Part shown: one piece after another, positions 5,976-8,397 of the stretch
Position numbering within the stretch: position 1 is the first letter of the stretch
Layout: the number at the start of each line of letters is the position of its first letter
NCBI GenBank assembly: GCA_947174575.1
Contig: CAMWJM010000043.1
Coordinates: forward strand, 1 to 8,397
Direction of reading: 5' to 3'
DNA: 8,397 nucleotides
Source of the DNA: an uncultured Alistipes sp.
Lineage (GTDB): Bacteria; Bacteroidota; Bacteroidia; Bacteroidales; Rikenellaceae
The notes under the pieces: generated by a model
What the model saw: the letters and a program-made list of their open reading frames with translations, nothing else
Told to the model about the DNA's origin: nothing
Databases searched by the model: none
Position numbers and translations under genes: made by a program

Positions 5976-7304
5976 ATGGAACTCTTCATCAAGATCATTC
6001 AATTTTTCCTCTGCTTCACCCTCCTCGTGGGCATCCACGAGTTGGGCCACTTCATCATGGCGCGCGTGTTCCGCATCCGCGTCGACAAATTCTACATCTT
6101 CTTCGATCCGTGGTTCTCGCTCCTGAAGTTCAAGCGCGGCCACACGGAATACGGCTTGGGCTGGCTGCCGCTGGGCGGCTATGTGAAGATCGCCGGCATG
6201 ATCGACGAATCGATGGACAAAGAGCAGCTCAAGCAGCCGGTGCAGGAGTGGGAATTCCGCGCCAAACCGGCATGGAAACGCTTCCTGGTGATGATCGCCG
6301 GCGTGGTGATGAACGTGGTGCTGGCCATAGCGATCTACTGCGGCATCTGCTACACGTGGGGCGAAACCTACTTCTCGAACGCCGATGCCCGCTGGGGCTA
6401 CAACTTCAACGACGAGGGACATCGCCTGGGATTCCGCGACGGCGACCGGTTCGTGACGATCGACGGCGAGCCGGTCGACGAGTTGCCGCAGTTGCTCAAC
6501 ACGCTGCTCATCACCGAGAAAGGCCGCACCGTGGTGGTAGAACGCGCGGGTGCCGAAACGACGCTCGAACTCTCGCTCGACGACCTGATCGCCATGCGTC
6601 AGGCCAAGGGATTCGAGAAATTCTTCACGCTGCGCCAGCCTTTCCTCATCGACAGCGTGGTCGCGCCGAGTGCCTCCGGACTTCGCCGCGGCGACGAAAT
6701 CGCGGGCATGAAGGTCTCGGAGTACGAAAGCTATGAAAATCTGGAGTTTCCCGATTATAAGGCGCTGCTGCAACTGCACGCGGGCGAAACCGTAGGGCTG
6801 ACAGTGCTGCGCGGAGGCGACACGCTGCAAATAGACGTACCGGTGTCCGCCGAAGGCACGCTGGGGGTCATGGCGGCCAAACCCTACACACTGCGCACGA
6901 AGCGCTACACATTCTGGCAGTCGATTCCGGCGGGATTCCGCAAGGCGGGGAACACGATAGCCTCCTACTGGCAGCAGCTCAAGCTGATCGTACAGCCCAA
7001 GACCAGGCTCTACGAGGAGGTCGGCGGCTTCCTGTCGATCGGCAGCATATTTCCGGGGCAATGGGACTGGCCCGACTTCTGGCTCAAGACGGCGTTTCTG
7101 TCGATCATTCTGGCAGTGATGAACATCCTGCCCATTCCGGGACTGGACGGCGGGCATGCTCTCTTCACATTCTGGGAGATGCTCACGGGCCGCAAGGTGA
7201 GCGACAAGGTGCTGGAAATCGCGCAATACATCGGGCTGGTCATTATCCTGGCGCTCCTGCTCTACGCCAACGGCAACGACATCTACCGATTCTTCATCAA
7301 ATAA
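5976..7304 (+). CDS. rseP: Site-2 protease, RseP family zinc metalloprotease
   Basis: This 442-residue integral membrane protease cleaves substrates within the membrane, such as anti-sigma factors or leftover signal peptides. The zinc motif HELGH (His21, Glu22, His25) lies in the first membrane segment. The third ligand is Asp391 in the C-terminal NILPIPGLDGGH (383-394). PLGGYVKIAGM (65-75) and the membrane helix near 103-127 are typical. Two PDZ-like regions lie between: about 130-205 (GFRDGDRFVTIDGEPVDELP) and about 220-300 (GLRRGDEIAGM). Length and order match the two-PDZ RseP form (about 450 residues in E. coli). All catalytic residues are present. It follows dxr by 15 bases; the two genes are also near each other in E. 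coli. No partner anti-sigma gene is in the window, so its substrate is unknown. Confidence 0.95.
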   Translation: MELFIKIIQFFLCFTLLVGIHELGHFIMARVFRIRVDKFYIFFDPWFSLLKFKRGHTEYGLGWLPLGGYVKIAGMIDESMDKEQLKQPVQEWEFRAKPAWKRFLVMIAGVVMNVVLAIAIYCGICYTWGETYFSNADARWGYNFNDEGHRLGFRDGDRFVTIDGEPVDELPQLLNTLLITEKGRTVVVERAGAETTLELSLDDLIAMRQAKGFEKFFTLRQPFLIDSVVAPSASGLRRGDEIAGMKVSEYESYENLEFPDYKALLQLHAGETVGLTVLRGGDTLQIDVPVSAEGTLGVMAAKPYTLRTKRYTFWQSIPAGFRKAGNTIASYWQQLKLIVQPKTRLYEEVGGFLSIGSIFPGQWDWPDFWLKTAFLSIILAVMNILPIPGLDGGHALFTFWEMLTGRKVSDKVLEIAQYIGLVIILALLLYANGNDIYRFFIK

Positions 7305-7306
7305 AG

Positions 7307-7337
7307 GCTGCGGTTCGACGCTCTCGCACCGTGCAGC
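7307..7337. other. Imperfect hairpin in the rseP-acetyltransferase gap
   Basis: GCTGC (7307-7311) pairs with GCAGC (7333-7337), GGT (7312-7314) with ACC (7328-7330), and CGA (7316-7318) with TCG (7324-7326), around a five-base loop. There is a two-base bulge (7331-7332) and one mismatch. No T-run follows, so it is not a standard intrinsic terminator on the plus strand. It may weaken read-through or stabilise the 3' end of the upstream mRNA. Confidence 0.35.
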
Positions 7338-7375
7338 GGTTCGGACTCGCGCACCCGTTCGATATTATTATGGTT

Positions 7376-7933
7376 ATGACCGAATTGGAGAAAATGGGCA
7401 CCGGCGAATACTACGACTTTTCGTCGCCGGATATAGCCGCTTCGATCCGCCACGCCCAAAGTTGCCTGGAACGCTTCGCACGAGCCGGGGCCGACGACGA
7501 CCGCGCCCGACGGGAGGCGTTGGAGGAGTTGATCCCGGGGATTCCGGCCTCGGCGACGATCATTCCGCCCTTTTTCTGCGACCACGGACATCCGATCCGC
7601 TTGGGCGAAGGGGTATTCATCAATGCGGGAGCCACGTTTTTGGACAGCGGCGGCATCTCCATCGGCGCCCGCACGAAAATCGGCCCCGATTGCAAACTCT
7701 ACACGCCGCAGCATCCGCTGGACTACATGGAGCGGCGGCGCCCCATCGAACGCGGACTGCGGATCGAGATCGGCGAGGACTGCTGGCTGGGCGGCAACGT
7801 CACGGTGTGCCCGGGCGTGAAGATCGGCGATCGCAGCATCATCGGAGCGGGCAGCGTGGTGGTCGACGACATCCCCGACGACGTGCTGGCGGCCGGCAAC
7901 CCGGCCCGCGTGAAACGCAAGCTGCAGCGATGA
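7376..7933 (+). CDS. Sugar O-acetyltransferase, maltose acetyltransferase type
   Basis: This 185-residue cytoplasmic acetyltransferase of the left-handed beta-helix MAT/GAT family transfers acetyl from acetyl-CoA to a sugar hydroxyl. An N-terminal Mac-like helical domain (about 1-60) opens with MTELEKMGTGEYYD, matching the usual M-T-E-x-E-K-M start. Hexapeptide-repeat coils follow: IRLGEGVFINAGATFLD, SIGARTKIGPDCKLYTPQHP, then IEIGEDCWLGGNVTVCPGVK and IGAGSVVVDDIP, ending AGNPARVKRKL. The likely catalytic base is His113 in YTPQHPLD. An in-frame ATG at 7370 would add two residues; I prefer 7376 by homology. The gene sits 71 bases after rseP and 52 before radA. Despite the family name, the natural substrate is usually unclear, and nothing ties it to the sugar locus at the left edge. 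Confidence 0.92.
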   Translation: MTELEKMGTGEYYDFSSPDIAASIRHAQSCLERFARAGADDDRARREALEELIPGIPASATIIPPFFCDHGHPIRLGEGVFINAGATFLDSGGISIGARTKIGPDCKLYTPQHPLDYMERRRPIERGLRIEIGEDCWLGGNVTVCPGVKIGDRSIIGAGSVVVDDIPDDVLAAGNPARVKRKLQR

Positions 7934-7985
7934 AACTTCAAACCGGAGGTTCGCCCCGGGTACATCGATAATTGCGATCCGAAAA

Positions 7986-8397
7986 ATGGCCAAAGTCAAG
8001 AAAGCCTACTTCTGCAAAAACTGCGGGTTCGAAGCCCCCAAATGGCTGGGCAAGTGCCCCTCGTGCGGCGAATGGAACACCTTCGCCGAGGAGATCGTCG
8101 CCAAGGAGAGCGGCCCCGCAGCAGTCTCGGCTGCCGGGGCGCTCCCGACATCCAAGCCCCAGCGGGTGAGCGAAATCCGCGAAAGCGACCACCGGCGCAT
8201 CGACCTGGGCAATGCGGAGATCAATCGGGTGCTGGGCGGCGGTCTGGTGGCCGGCTCGCTCATCCTGCTGGGCGGCGAACCGGGCATCGGCAAATCGACG
8301 CTCTCGCTGCAGATCGCTCTGGCACCCAACGGGTTGAAGACGCTCTATGTCTCGGGCGAGGAGTCGGCCGAGCAGATCAAGATGCGCGCCACACGCC
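7986..8397 (+). CDS. radA: DNA repair protein RadA (Sms), N-terminal part
   Basis: The first 137 codons are present and the gene runs off the right edge. RadA is a RecA-like hexameric DNA helicase that assists branch migration in recombination and repair (full length about 450-460 residues). A C4 zinc finger is at the N-terminus: Cys10, Cys13, Cys24 and Cys27 within FCKNCGFEAPKWLGKCPSCG. A variable linker follows (about 35-65), then the RecA-type core with RVLGGGLVAGSLILLGGEPG (81-100), Walker A GEPGIGKST (97-105) and LYVSGEESAEQIKMRA (120-135), all diagnostic for RadA. The ATG at 7986 gives the standard MAKVKKAYFC start. The 52-base gap before it has neither a clear promoter nor a terminator, so read-through from the acetyltransferase is possible. 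Confidence 0.96.
   Translation, partial: MAKVKKAYFCKNCGFEAPKWLGKCPSCGEWNTFAEEIVAKESGPAAVSAAGALPTSKPQRVSEIRESDHRRIDLGNAEINRVLGGGLVAGSLILLGGEPGIGKSTLSLQIALAPNGLKTLYVSGEESAEQIKMRATR

Noticed and set aside
4710..7226. An 838-codon minus-strand open frame across dxr and rseP
   Set aside because: It is low-complexity and His/Arg-rich, and it is antisense to two well-conserved genes with intact motifs. It is a codon-bias shadow.
7945..7949. GGAGG as a radA ribosome binding site
   Set aside because: It is 36 bases before the ATG, far outside the working distance.
7950..7976. A possible radA promoter: TTCG at 7950-7953 and TAATTGCG at 7969-7976
   Set aside because: The 15-base spacer is too short and both boxes deviate from consensus.

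Overview
The window looks like an ordinary chromosomal stretch from a GC-rich member of the Bacteroidales, most likely Alistipes or another Rikenellaceae. Three things suggest this. Promoters fit the Bacteroidetes sigma consensus (TTTG, about 20 bases, TAnnTTTG). Starts lack Shine-Dalgarno sequences. The proteins (an SLC45-like sugar MFS carrier, a LytS/LytTR pair, and the M23-like, dxr, rseP order) read as Bacteroidales versions of their families. The taxonomic call is inference from family knowledge; no search was run.

Layout. Bases 1-1344 are on the minus strand: an MFS sugar transporter followed after one base by the first 15 codons of a HAD-family sugar-phosphate mutase of beta-phosphoglucomutase type, cut by the window edge. 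Bases 1345-1711 are a divergent intergenic region of 367 bases. It holds a good promoter for the rightward genes, a 21-bp-period direct repeat that fits the LytTR operator consensus, hairpins and a degenerate pyrimidine-rich repeat. Bases 1712-3861 are a two-gene operon, a LytS-type membrane histidine kinase and a LytTR response regulator, joined by an ATGA overlap. A textbook promoter begins two bases past the regulator's stop codon and drives a second rightward operon: a membrane-anchored, apparently inactive M23/LytM-like protein, dxr (MEP isoprenoid pathway) and rseP (site-2 protease). A maltose O-acetyltransferase-type enzyme and the 5' end of radA follow on the same strand.

How they fit together. 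The left end looks like part of a disaccharide uptake and phosphorolysis locus (transporter plus beta-phosphoglucomutase). The kinase-regulator pair sits divergently beside it, and the possible LytTR sites lie nearest the transporter, which hints at but does not prove local control. The middle operon couples envelope functions: a LytM-like factor, isoprenoid precursor synthesis (needed for undecaprenyl lipid carriers) and intramembrane proteolysis. The acetyltransferase and radA appear to be housekeeping neighbours.

I found no mobile elements, RNA genes, CRISPR arrays or phage genes, and no clear new multi-gene system. The points most worth checking are the LytTR-like repeats, the loss of metal ligands in the M23-like protein, and the multi-pass sensor domain of the kinase.
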